Positions 33,522 through 41,084 of a DNA stretch of 64,000 nucleotides are shown here, one piece after another. The stretch is taken from positions 387,690 to 451,689 of the forward strand of contig NZ_JACHOO010000003.1 of NCBI RefSeq assembly GCF_014199915.1, read 5' to 3'. This DNA comes from Prosthecomicrobium pneumaticum. GTDB taxonomy: Bacteria; Pseudomonadota; Alphaproteobacteria; Rhizobiales; Kaistiaceae. The notes below the pieces were generated by a model. That model saw only the letters and a list, made by a program, of their open reading frames with translations. It was not told the origin of the DNA and did not search any database. The translations under genes and the position numbers were made by a program. Within the stretch, counting starts at the first letter, position 1. Each line of letters starts with the position of its first letter.

Positions 33522-34598
33522 ATGAACAGCGACGGCCCCTCGAAGAAGCTGAACAAGCGTGAGTTCCTGAAGTCCGCCGGCCTCGTCACCGCCACCGCGG
33601 CGGGTGCGACGACGCTCGCCGCGCCCTATGTCAAGGCGCAGTCGCCGATCACCTGGCGGCTGCAGACCTATGCCGGCCCGGCGCTCGCCGAACACGTCAT
33701 CAAGCCGTCGATCGACGCCTTCAACAAGGCGGCGAACGGCGAGATGACGATCGAGCTGTTCACGGCCGACCAGCTCGTGCCGCAGGGCGAGCTGTTTCGC
33801 GCCGTCCAGTCCGGCACGATCGACGCGGCGCAGAGCGACGACGATTCGATGGCTTCGCCGGTCGATGTGGCGATCTTCGGCGCGTATTTCCCTTTCGCCT
33901 CGCGTTATTCGCTCGACGTGCCGGTGCTGTGGAACTGGTATGGCCTGAAGGAGATCTGGCAGGAGGCCTATGGCGAGGTCCAGGGTGTCACCTGGCTGTC
34001 GGCCGGCGCCTGGGACCCTTGCAACTTCGTCACCACGAAGCCGATCCGCAGCGTCGCGGATCTGAAGGGCCTGCGCGTCTTTACCTTCCCGACCGGCGGA
34101 CGCTTCCTGACCCGCTTCGGCGTCGTGCCGGTGACGCTGCCCTGGGAAGACATCGAGGTAGCGATCCAGACCGGCGAACTCGACGGCGTCGCCTGGTGCG
34201 GCGCGACCGAGGCTTATACGGTCGGCTGGGCCGACGTGAACAAGTACTACCTCACCAACAACATCAATGGCGCCTGGGCCGGCTCCTATTTCGCCAACAC
34301 CGAGAAGTGGAATGCGCTGCCCGAGCATCTGAAGACGCTGTTCAATCTCGCCATGGACAGCTCGCACTATTACCGGCAGCACTGGTACTGGTGGGGTGAG
34401 GCGCACTACCGGACGACCGGCGGCAAGCTCGAACTGACCACCATTCCCGAGGCGGAGTGGAAGACGGTCGAGGACGAGGCGCTCAAGTTCTGGGACGAGA
34501 TCGCCGCGACCGGCGAGCGCAACAAGAAGGTGGTCGACATCCTGAAGAATTACGCCGAGACCATGCGCAAGGCCGGTGCGCCCTATCGCTACGGCTGA
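33522..34598 (+). CDS. dctP: TRAP transporter substrate-binding protein (DctP)
   Basis: The 358-residue product starts with a Tat-like signal (NKREFLKSAGLVTATAAGATTLAAPYVKAQ; Lys-Arg instead of Arg-Arg). The mature part has ITWRLQTYAGPALAEHVIKP, ADQLVPQGELFRAVQSGTIDAAQSDDD, LKGLRVFTFPTGGRFL and the conserved Arg region of DctP proteins that binds a carboxylate. Its ligand may be a zwitterionic amine or an acid. A 105-base gap with an imperfect hairpin (GGCGGGA...TCCCGCC, about 33460) precedes it. Start follows AAAGGAGACAGGGAAG. Confidence 0.92.
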   Translation: MNSDGPSKKLNKREFLKSAGLVTATAAGATTLAAPYVKAQSPITWRLQTYAGPALAEHVIKPSIDAFNKAANGEMTIELFTADQLVPQGELFRAVQSGTIDAAQSDDDSMASPVDVAIFGAYFPFASRYSLDVPVLWNWYGLKEIWQEAYGEVQGVTWLSAGAWDPCNFVTTKPIRSVADLKGLRVFTFPTGGRFLTRFGVVPVTLPWEDIEVAIQTGELDGVAWCGATEAYTVGWADVNKYYLTNNINGAWAGSYFANTEKWNALPEHLKTLFNLAMDSSHYYRQHWYWWGEAHYRTTGGKLELTTIPEAEWKTVEDEALKFWDEIAATGERNKKVVDILKNYAETMRKAGAPYRYG

Positions 34599-34606
34599 GG
34601 ACGACG

Positions 34607-34631
34607 GGAGGGAGGGCGTCGCCCTCCCTCC
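34607..34631 (+). other. Strong mRNA hairpin after dctP
   Basis: GGAGGGAGGGC and GCCCTCCCTCC form a perfect 11-bp stem with a GTC loop, 8 bases after the dctP stop. There is no T-run, so it is likely an mRNA-stability or processing element that raises the binding protein above the downstream enzymes. Confidence 0.6.
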
Positions 34632-34688
34632 GCCCGACGACGACAGGAAGCCCGCCCGGCACGAACCAGGCGGCACGGGGAGTGACCC

Positions 34689-36053
34689 ATGAAGGGTGGT
34701 CTGACGCTCGAGGATCTGGCCCGCGCCGTCGACGGCGGTGCGATCGACACCGTCGTGGTGTGCTTTCCCGACATGCAGGGCCGGCTGGTCGGCAAGCGCT
34801 TCACCGGGCGCTTCTTCCTCGACGGCGCGCTCGAGGAGACGCACGCCTGCAACTACCTGCTGACCGTCGACATCGACATGGAGCCGGTGCCGGGCTATGC
34901 GGCGGCGAGCTGGGCGAAAGGCTATGGCGATTTCGTGCTGAAGCCCGATCTCGCCACCCTGCGCCGCGTGCCGTGGCTCGAGGGCACCGCGCTCGTCCTC
35001 GCCGATGTCTGCGACCATCACGGCGAGGAATTGCCGCACGCGCCGCGCACGGTCCTCAAGCGGCAGCTGAAGCGGCTCGCCGAACGCGGCATGAAGGCCT
35101 ATTTCGCCTCGGAGCTCGAATTCTACGCCTTCGACGAGACCTATGAATCGGCCGACGCCAAGCATTGGCGGCAGCTGAAGACGATGGGCACCTATATCGA
35201 GGACTACAACGTCTTCCAGACGACGAAGAACGAGCCGCTGCTCAGGGCGATGCGCAACGGCCTCGCCGCCGCCGGCATTCCGGTCGAGAACTCGAAGGGC
35301 GAGTGGGGGCCCGGCCAGGAAGAGCTGAACGTGCGCTATGCCGAGGCGCTCGACATGGCCGACCGGCACGTCTTCATCAAGAATGCGATGAAGGAGATCG
35401 CCCATCTGCAGGGCCGCGCGATCACCTTCATGGCGAAATGGCGCTACGACCTCGCCGGCTCGTCCTGCCACATCCATTCCTCGCTGTGGGATGAGGCGGG
35501 CGAGACGGCGCTCTTCCGCGATGCGGCCGATCCGGACGGCATGTCGGCGCTGATGCGCGCCTATCTCGCGGGCCAGCTCGCACTCTCCTCCGATCTCACC
35601 CTCTTCCTCGCGCCCTACATCAATTCCTACAAGCGCTTCCAGGCCGGCACGTTCGCCCCCACCAAGGCGATCTGGTCGATGGACAACCGCACCGCCGGCT
35701 ATCGCGTCGTCGGCGAGGGCAAGGCGATCCGCACCGAATGCCGGATCGGCGGCGCCGATCTGAACCCTTATCTCGCCTTCGCGGCGCTGCTCGCGGCGGG
35801 GTTGCACGGCATCGAAGGGGCGCTGCCGCTCGAGCCGGCCTTCGTCGGCGACGCCTATGGCGGCGCGGCGCTCAAGGAGATCCCGAAGACGCTGCGCGAC
35901 GCGATCGCCGCGCTCGATGCCTCCGCCCCGCTGCGCGCCGCGCTCGGCGACGATGTCGTCGACCATTATCTGCACACCGCCCGCTGGGAGCAGTTCGAAT
36001 ATGACCGCCGCATCACCGATTGGGAGCTGCAGCGCGGCTTCGAACGGTATTGA
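34689..36053 (+). CDS. Glutamine-synthetase-family ligase (gamma-glutamylamine synthetase-like)
   Basis: The 454-residue product has the GS catalytic fold: FASELEFYAFDE (first metal-binding Glu strand, around residue 138), ENSKGEWGPGQEELNV (second metal site), FMAKWRYDLAGSSCHIHSSLWD (His of GS motif KP/HxH replaced as HIHSSL), and NRTAGYRVVGEGKAIRTECRIGGADLNPYLAFAALLAAGLHG (ATP and Arg region with NPY). The divergence from GlnA and the company of amine-type oxidoreductases match PuuA/IpuC/GlnA4-like enzymes that ligate glutamate to an amine. Start follows GGGGAGTGACCC. No GlnB or adenylylation Tyr is evident. Confidence 0.85.
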   Translation: MKGGLTLEDLARAVDGGAIDTVVVCFPDMQGRLVGKRFTGRFFLDGALEETHACNYLLTVDIDMEPVPGYAAASWAKGYGDFVLKPDLATLRRVPWLEGTALVLADVCDHHGEELPHAPRTVLKRQLKRLAERGMKAYFASELEFYAFDETYESADAKHWRQLKTMGTYIEDYNVFQTTKNEPLLRAMRNGLAAAGIPVENSKGEWGPGQEELNVRYAEALDMADRHVFIKNAMKEIAHLQGRAITFMAKWRYDLAGSSCHIHSSLWDEAGETALFRDAADPDGMSALMRAYLAGQLALSSDLTLFLAPYINSYKRFQAGTFAPTKAIWSMDNRTAGYRVVGEGKAIRTECRIGGADLNPYLAFAALLAAGLHGIEGALPLEPAFVGDAYGGAALKEIPKTLRDAIAALDASAPLRAALGDDVVDHYLHTARWEQFEYDRRITDWELQRGFERY

Positions 36054-36096
36054 CGGACGCCCTGTGTCGATCGGGGAGAAGGTGCGAAACCGTTGC

Positions 36097-36116
36097 GCCA
36101 CCGGGACGCCGGTGGC
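36097..36116 (+). other. Hairpin between the ligase and aldehyde dehydrogenase genes
   Basis: GCCACCGG and CCGGTGGC form a perfect 8-bp stem with a GACG tetraloop. No T-run follows. It may be a second processing or attenuation point in the operon. Confidence 0.45.
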
Positions 36117-36182
36117 ACTCCCCGCCTCATTCTCGACATCGCGCGCCGGCCATGTCCGCGCTCGCCTGCTGAAAGGGAGATC

Positions 36183-37586
36183 ATGAACGCGCCCGTGCTC
36201 CGAATCGTCACGCCGGTCGACGGCTCCGTCTATGCCGAGCGGCCGCTCGCCGGCCCCGCCGAGGCGATCGCCACGCTCGAACGGGCCCGTGCCGCGCAGC
36301 GCGACTGGCGCTCCGTGCCGCTCGCCGAGCGGCTCGTCGTCGCAACCGCCTTCGTCGATGCCATGCTCGCGGAGAAGGAGAAGGTGGGCGAGCTGATCAC
36401 CTGGCAGATGGGCCGGCCCGCCCGCTATGCGCAGGGCGAGATGCGCGGCTTCGAGGAGCGCGCCCGCTACATGATCGCGATCGCGGAAGAAGCGCTCGCC
36501 GATGTCGTGCCGAGCCCGCGCGAGGGCTTCAGGCGCTATCTGAAGCGCGAGCCGCTCGGCGTCTGCCTCAACCTGCCGGCCTGGAACTATCCCTATATGA
36601 CGGCCCTCAATGCCGTCCTGCCCGCCGTCATCGCCGGCAATGCGGTGGTGATGAAGCATTCGAGCCAGACCGCGCTGGTCGGCGAGCATTTCGCGTCGGC
36701 TTTCGCCAGAGCCGGTCTGCCGGACGGGGTGTTCCAGTATCTCCACATGGACCACGCCACCACCGAGACGGCGATCGCCTCCGGCCTCGTCGATCAGGTC
36801 GGCTTCACCGGCTCCGTCGCCGGCGGGCGGGCGGTGATGGCCGCGGTCGCCCGCGCGCCGAACTTCCCCGCGACGACGCTCGAGCTCGGCGGCAAGGATC
36901 CCGCCTATGTCCGCGCCGACGCCGACCTTGCCTATGCGATCGAGAACATCGTCGACGGCGGCTTCTTCAATTCCGGCCAGTGCTGCTGCGCCATGGAGCG
37001 GGTCTATGTCGACGCCGCGGTCTATGACGATTTCGTCGCCGGCGTTGTCGAGACGGTCTACGGCTACCGGCTCGGCGATCCGACCGACCCGGAGACCACG
37101 CTCGGGCCGCTGGTGCGCGCCTCGGCGGCGGATTTCGTCCGCGACCAGGTCGAGGAGGCCGTGCGCGCGGGCGCGACGCCGCTGATCGACGCGGCCCGCT
37201 TCCCGCAGGCGAGGGCGGGCACGCCCTATCTGGCACCGCAGGTGCTCGTCGGGGTCGATCATTCGATGCGGCTGATGACCGAGGAGACCTTCGGCCCGGC
37301 GCTCGGTATCATGAAGGTCCATTCGGACGAGGAGGCGGTCCGGCTGATGAACGACAGCCCCTATGGCCTGACCGCGGCGATATGGACCGAGGATGTCGCG
37401 GCGGCGGAGCGGATCGGCGATGCGATCGAGACCGGCACGGTGTTCATGAACCGCTGCGACTATGTCGATCCGGGCCTTGCCTGGACCGGGGTGAAGCAGA
37501 CCGGGCGCGGCGCCTCGCTGTCGCGCGTCGGCTACGAGCACCTCACCCGGCCGAAGAGCTTTCACCTCAAGACGAGCACCGTCTGA
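36183..37586 (+). CDS. NAD(P)-dependent aldehyde dehydrogenase
   Basis: The 467-residue product has LNLPAWNYPYMTALNAVLPA (cofactor pocket, with catalytic Asn), FTGSVAGGRAVM, LELGGKDPAYV (catalytic Glu) and FFNSGQCCCAMERVYVD (catalytic Cys around residue 282). It is of ordinary family length. Aldehyde specificity is not readable, but its place between a glutamyl ligase and an alcohol dehydrogenase suits oxidation of an aldehyde derived from an amino alcohol. I start at the ATG at 36183 behind GAAAGGGAGATC; upstream frame is open but unsupported. Confidence 0.92.
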   Translation: MNAPVLRIVTPVDGSVYAERPLAGPAEAIATLERARAAQRDWRSVPLAERLVVATAFVDAMLAEKEKVGELITWQMGRPARYAQGEMRGFEERARYMIAIAEEALADVVPSPREGFRRYLKREPLGVCLNLPAWNYPYMTALNAVLPAVIAGNAVVMKHSSQTALVGEHFASAFARAGLPDGVFQYLHMDHATTETAIASGLVDQVGFTGSVAGGRAVMAAVARAPNFPATTLELGGKDPAYVRADADLAYAIENIVDGGFFNSGQCCCAMERVYVDAAVYDDFVAGVVETVYGYRLGDPTDPETTLGPLVRASAADFVRDQVEEAVRAGATPLIDAARFPQARAGTPYLAPQVLVGVDHSMRLMTEETFGPALGIMKVHSDEEAVRLMNDSPYGLTAAIWTEDVAAAERIGDAIETGTVFMNRCDYVDPGLAWTGVKQTGRGASLSRVGYEHLTRPKSFHLKTSTV

Positions 37587-37624
37587 CGGCGGCGGCGCCG
37601 AAGACGGAGAGAACAGGACCGATC

Positions 37625-38800
37625 ATGCTCGACCGCTATCCTTCCCTGACCGCCAACTGGTCCTACCCGACCGCCGTCCGTTTCGGCCCGGGGCGCATCG
37701 CGATGCTGCCGGAGGCACTCGCGAGCGCCGGCATCGCGAAGCCGCTCTTCGTCACCGATCCGGGCCTCGCCGCCCTGCCGATCGTCGGGAAGGCGCTCGC
37801 CATCCTCGCCGGCTCAGGCGTCGCGACGGCGGTGTTCTCGAAGGTCGACGGCAATCCGACGCTCGCCAATCTCGAGGACGGGCTCGCCGCCTATCGCGCC
37901 GGCGGCCATGACGGCGTGATCGCCTTCGGCGGCGGCTCCGCTATGGATGTCGGCAAGACGATCGCCTTCATGAGCGGCCAGACCCGGCCGGTCTGGGACT
38001 TCGAGGATCGCGAGGACTGGTGGACGCGCGCCGATCCCGCCGGCATCGCGCCGATCGTCGCCGTGCCGACGACGGCCGGCACGGGCTCCGAGGTCGGCCG
38101 CGCCGCGGTGATCACCGATCCGGCCGACCATACGAAGAAGATCATCTTCCATCCGCTGATGCTGCCGAAAGTGGTCATTTCCGACCCCGAGCTGATGCTC
38201 GACCTGCCGGCGAAGATCACCGCCTGGACCGGCATGGACGCGCTCTCCCATGCGCTCGAGGCCTATTCGAGCCCGTTCTTCCATCCGATGAGCCAGGGCA
38301 TCGCGCTCGAGGCGATGCGCCTCGTCAAGGAATGGCTGCCGGTCGCGGTGAAGGACGGCCGCGCGGTCGAGGCGCGCGCCTTCATGCTCGTCGCCTCCTC
38401 GATGGGCGCGGTCGCCTTCCAGAAGGGGCTCGGCGCGATGCACGCGATGAGCCATCCCTGTTCGAGCCTGCGGGGCACGCATCACGGGCTCACCAACGCG
38501 GTGGTGATGCCCTATGTGCTCGCCTTCAATGCGCCGGCGATCGGCGACAAGCTTTCCGCGCTCGCCCGCTATCTCGACCTGCCGGGCTCCGGAGCGCCGG
38601 CCGTGATCGACTGGGTGCTGCGGCTGCGCTCCGATCTCGGCATCCCCTCGACGCTGAAGGAGATCGGCGTCGATCTCGACGTTCTGCCCGAGGCGGCGCG
38701 GATGGCGGAGCACGATCCCTCGACCGGCGGCAATCCGGTCGCGGTGACGGCGAAGGACTACGAAATCCTTTTCCGCGACGCGATCGAGGGCCGGCTCTGA
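37625..38800 (+). CDS. Iron-containing alcohol dehydrogenase (group III)
   Basis: The 391-residue product has the NAD loop GGGSAMDVGKTIAF (around residue 103), TTAGTGSEVGRAAVI and the iron ligands: Asp and His in TGMDALSHALEAY and the His residues in GLGAMHAMSHPCSSLRGTHHGLTNA (around 275-295). It oxidises an alcohol to an aldehyde. Its place at the end of the operon, directly after the aldehyde dehydrogenase, gives a two-step alcohol to acid route. It starts behind GGAGAGAACAGGACCGATC. Confidence 0.92.
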   Translation: MLDRYPSLTANWSYPTAVRFGPGRIAMLPEALASAGIAKPLFVTDPGLAALPIVGKALAILAGSGVATAVFSKVDGNPTLANLEDGLAAYRAGGHDGVIAFGGGSAMDVGKTIAFMSGQTRPVWDFEDREDWWTRADPAGIAPIVAVPTTAGTGSEVGRAAVITDPADHTKKIIFHPLMLPKVVISDPELMLDLPAKITAWTGMDALSHALEAYSSPFFHPMSQGIALEAMRLVKEWLPVAVKDGRAVEARAFMLVASSMGAVAFQKGLGAMHAMSHPCSSLRGTHHGLTNAVVMPYVLAFNAPAIGDKLSALARYLDLPGSGAPAVIDWVLRLRSDLGIPSTLKEIGVDLDVLPEAARMAEHDPSTGGNPVAVTAKDYEILFRDAIEGRL

Positions 38801-38909
38801 TCGGGCCGGGCGGGCCGGATCGGCCTGCCCAATCTTTCCGCAGCGGGGGCGTCGCGCCGCGCCGCCTTCCGCTTTACCGCGCCGGCCCGGTCGGCTAACC
38901 CCGTCGCCG

Positions 38910-39806
38910 ATGTTCCAGCTCGCCCATCTCTCGGACCCGCATCTCGGGCCGCTGCCGAAGCCGAAGACCCTCGAACTCGCCTCCAAGCGCTTCTTCGGCT
39001 ACGTCAACTGGCAGCGCAACCGCATCAAGGCGCTCGCCGGCCCGATCCTCGCCGACCTGATCGAGGACATGCGCGGTCAGGCGCCCGACCATGTCGCCGT
39101 GACCGGCGATCTCGTCAACATCGCGCTGCCTCAGGAGATCGCTGCCGCCGCCCTCTGGCTCGAGGCGCTCGGTCCGCCGCATCACGTGAGCGTGGTGCCG
39201 GGCAATCACGACGCCTATGTGCCGGGCGCCCTCAAGGCGGCCTGTCGCGCCTGGCGGCCCTATCTGCTCGGAGACGAGGGCGCGCTGCACGAGCGCGTCA
39301 CCTTCCCCTTCGTGCGCCGCCGGGGACCCGTGGGGCTCGTCTGCCTTTCGACCGCGCAGGCCTCCGCGCCGCTGATGGCGACCGGCACGGTGCCGCCGAC
39401 CGAGCTCGATCTCGCGGGGGAAGCGCTCGCCCGGCTGCGCGCCGAAGGCCTGTTCCGCGTCGTGCTGATCCATCATCCGCCCTTCAAGGACGCCACCGCC
39501 TGGCACAAGCGCCTGATCGGCTCGGGCCGGGTGCGGGCGATGCTGCGGCAGCACGGCGCCGAGCTGGTCCTGCACGGCCATACCCATCTCGACACCTTCG
39601 TGCGCATCGACGGGCCGGACGGGCCGATCCCCGTCGTCGGCGTGCCCTCCGCATCCAATGCGCCGGGCGGCGAGAAGCCGGCGGCGCGCTACAATCTGTT
39701 CCGGATCGAGGGGGAGCCGGGTGCCTGGCGCTGCCTGCAGGTCGAGCGCGGCTATGGCGACGAGGGCGCCGCTATCGGCACGGTGCGCGAGCGGCGGGTC
39801 GCGTGA
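38910..39806 (+). CDS. Metallophosphoesterase (CpdA-like)
   Basis: The 298-residue product shows all calcineurin-like motifs: LSDPHLG (DxH), VAVTGDLVN (GDxxN), VPGNHDAYV (GNHD), VLIHHPPF and LHGHTHLDTF (GHxH). Family members hydrolyse phosphodiesters such as cAMP or lipid-linked substrates; the substrate is not determinable here. It is transcribed alone 109 bases after the alcohol dehydrogenase. The start is ATG at 38910 without a strong Shine-Dalgarno. Confidence 0.85.
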   Translation: MFQLAHLSDPHLGPLPKPKTLELASKRFFGYVNWQRNRIKALAGPILADLIEDMRGQAPDHVAVTGDLVNIALPQEIAAAALWLEALGPPHHVSVVPGNHDAYVPGALKAACRAWRPYLLGDEGALHERVTFPFVRRRGPVGLVCLSTAQASAPLMATGTVPPTELDLAGEALARLRAEGLFRVVLIHHPPFKDATAWHKRLIGSGRVRAMLRQHGAELVLHGHTHLDTFVRIDGPDGPIPVVGVPSASNAPGGEKPAARYNLFRIEGEPGAWRCLQVERGYGDEGAAIGTVRERRVA

Positions 39807-39825
39807 GGCGCGGGTTCAGGTGGCC

Positions 39826-40431
39826 TCAGACCCGCATCCAGGCATAGGCGAAGAGGCCGAGAATGCCGATCAGCGCACCGCCGAGAAAGGCCGCCAGGAG
39901 GGCCGCGGTCGCCGCCCGCGGCGCGGGCGCCGGGGCGGGCTGCGTGGCGTGCAGGTCGAGCGTGCGGCGCGGCTTCGGCGCTTCCTCGGCCCGGGCGATC
40001 CGCTTGACCAGCCAGTCGCCCTCGATCGCCCGTTCGCGCTCGATCACCCGCTCGGCGATGTATTGCGTCACGCAGTCGGCCATGTCGTCGAGATGGGCGG
40101 TCTCGAGGATCACGGTACGGCCGAGCCGCGTGTCCTTGACGAAGCGATAGGTGCGCCGGTCGCGCGCCATCATCACGAAGCTCGTCACGTCGATCCACAG
40201 GCGCGGCTGCATGCCCTGCGCCATCTCGAACAGGAACTGCTCGTCCTCGGCCGGCACCTCGGCGAACACGCCGCGCAACTCGTCGGCCAGCATGTCGAGC
40301 CGGGCCCGCTCGGTCTCGCGCAATTCGACCACCACGTCGCTGCGCTCGGTCTCGGCGACGCGGACCTTGCGGATCGCCTCGTTGAGCTTGCGGACATTCG
40401 AGGGTCCGGCGCGGTCCGGCGTCTCCGTCAT
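39826..40431 (-). CDS. Conserved tail-anchored membrane protein of unknown function
   Basis: The 201-residue product has a hydrophilic N-terminal part (MTETPDRAGPSNVRKLNEAIRKVR...) then DVTSFVMMARDRRTYRFVKDTRLGRTVILE, an acidic-basic helical segment, a Pro/Ala linker, and a single C-terminal membrane helix (TAALLAAFLGGALIGILGLFAYAW). I recognise no named domain. It is convergent to the metallophosphoesterase (about 20 bases between stops) and starts well, behind GAAGGAGATTTCC on the reverse strand. Confidence 0.65.
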   Translation of the reverse strand: MTETPDRAGPSNVRKLNEAIRKVRVAETERSDVVVELRETERARLDMLADELRGVFAEVPAEDEQFLFEMAQGMQPRLWIDVTSFVMMARDRRTYRFVKDTRLGRTVILETAHLDDMADCVTQYIAERVIERERAIEGDWLVKRIARAEEAPKPRRTLDLHATQPAPAPAPRAATAALLAAFLGGALIGILGLFAYAWMRV

Positions 40432-40551
40432 GGAAATCTCCTTCGGGCGGCGACAGAGCGAAGATTTGCATTTCGTTTATCAAATTCCGATGCAACATGC
40501 ACCCCTGCCGGACCATGGGCCGGCGTCACTCCCCAATCCGGAGGCCGGCCG

Positions 40552-41028
40552 ATGAGCGAGAAGAGCGATGCCCTCGGGCGGGTGCGCAAGGCCGCCGAGG
40601 CGCTCGGCCTCGTCGTCGAACCCGTCGTCATGCCGGCCGAGACGCGCTCGGCCGAGGATGCGGCGCGCGCTTGCGGCTGCGTCGTCGGCCGGATCGTCAA
40701 ATCGCTCGTCTTCCGCGGTGCCGAGAGCGGCCGGCCGGTGCTTCTGCTCGTCTCCGGCGCCAACCGGGTCGACGAGAAGGTCGCTTCCGCTCTGCTCGGG
40801 GAGCCGATCGTCCGGCCCGACGCCGCCTTCGTGCGGGCCGAGACGGGCTTTGCGATCGGCGGCATCCCGCCCTTCGGTCACTCCCGTGCCTTGCCGACCT
40901 TCATCGATCGCGACCTTCTCACCCATCAGACGGTCTGGGCGGCGGCCGGCACGCCGAAGGCCGTCTTCGAAGTCGACCCGTGCCGCCTCGCCGCGGCGAC
41001 GGGGGCGGCGATCGTCGCGATGGTCTGA
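40552..41028 (+). CDS. YbaK/EbsC-type aminoacyl-tRNA deacylase
   Basis: The 158-residue product has the YbaK fold: GRIVKSLVFRG (conserved Lys), PVLLLVSGANRVDEKV, ALLGEPIVRPDAAFVRAETGFAIGGIPPFGH (GGxxPxGH, the hallmark) and the ending DPCRLAAATGA. It removes amino acids wrongly attached to tRNA in trans. Start follows GGAGGCCGGCCG. Single gene. Confidence 0.9.
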   Translation: MSEKSDALGRVRKAAEALGLVVEPVVMPAETRSAEDAARACGCVVGRIVKSLVFRGAESGRPVLLLVSGANRVDEKVASALLGEPIVRPDAAFVRAETGFAIGGIPPFGHSRALPTFIDRDLLTHQTVWAAAGTPKAVFEVDPCRLAAATGAAIVAMV

Positions 41029-41084
41029 TCTCGGTTCGCGACGCCCTCCGGCCCGACACCCGCCCCCGTCAGGAGTTGCCCTCC

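Noticed and set aside
32715-37565. A 1616-codon open frame on the reverse strand
   Set aside because: It is antisense to dctM, dctP, the ligase and aldehyde dehydrogenase, which carry clear family motifs; its composition is Arg/Gly/Asp/His-rich as expected for high-GC antisense frames.
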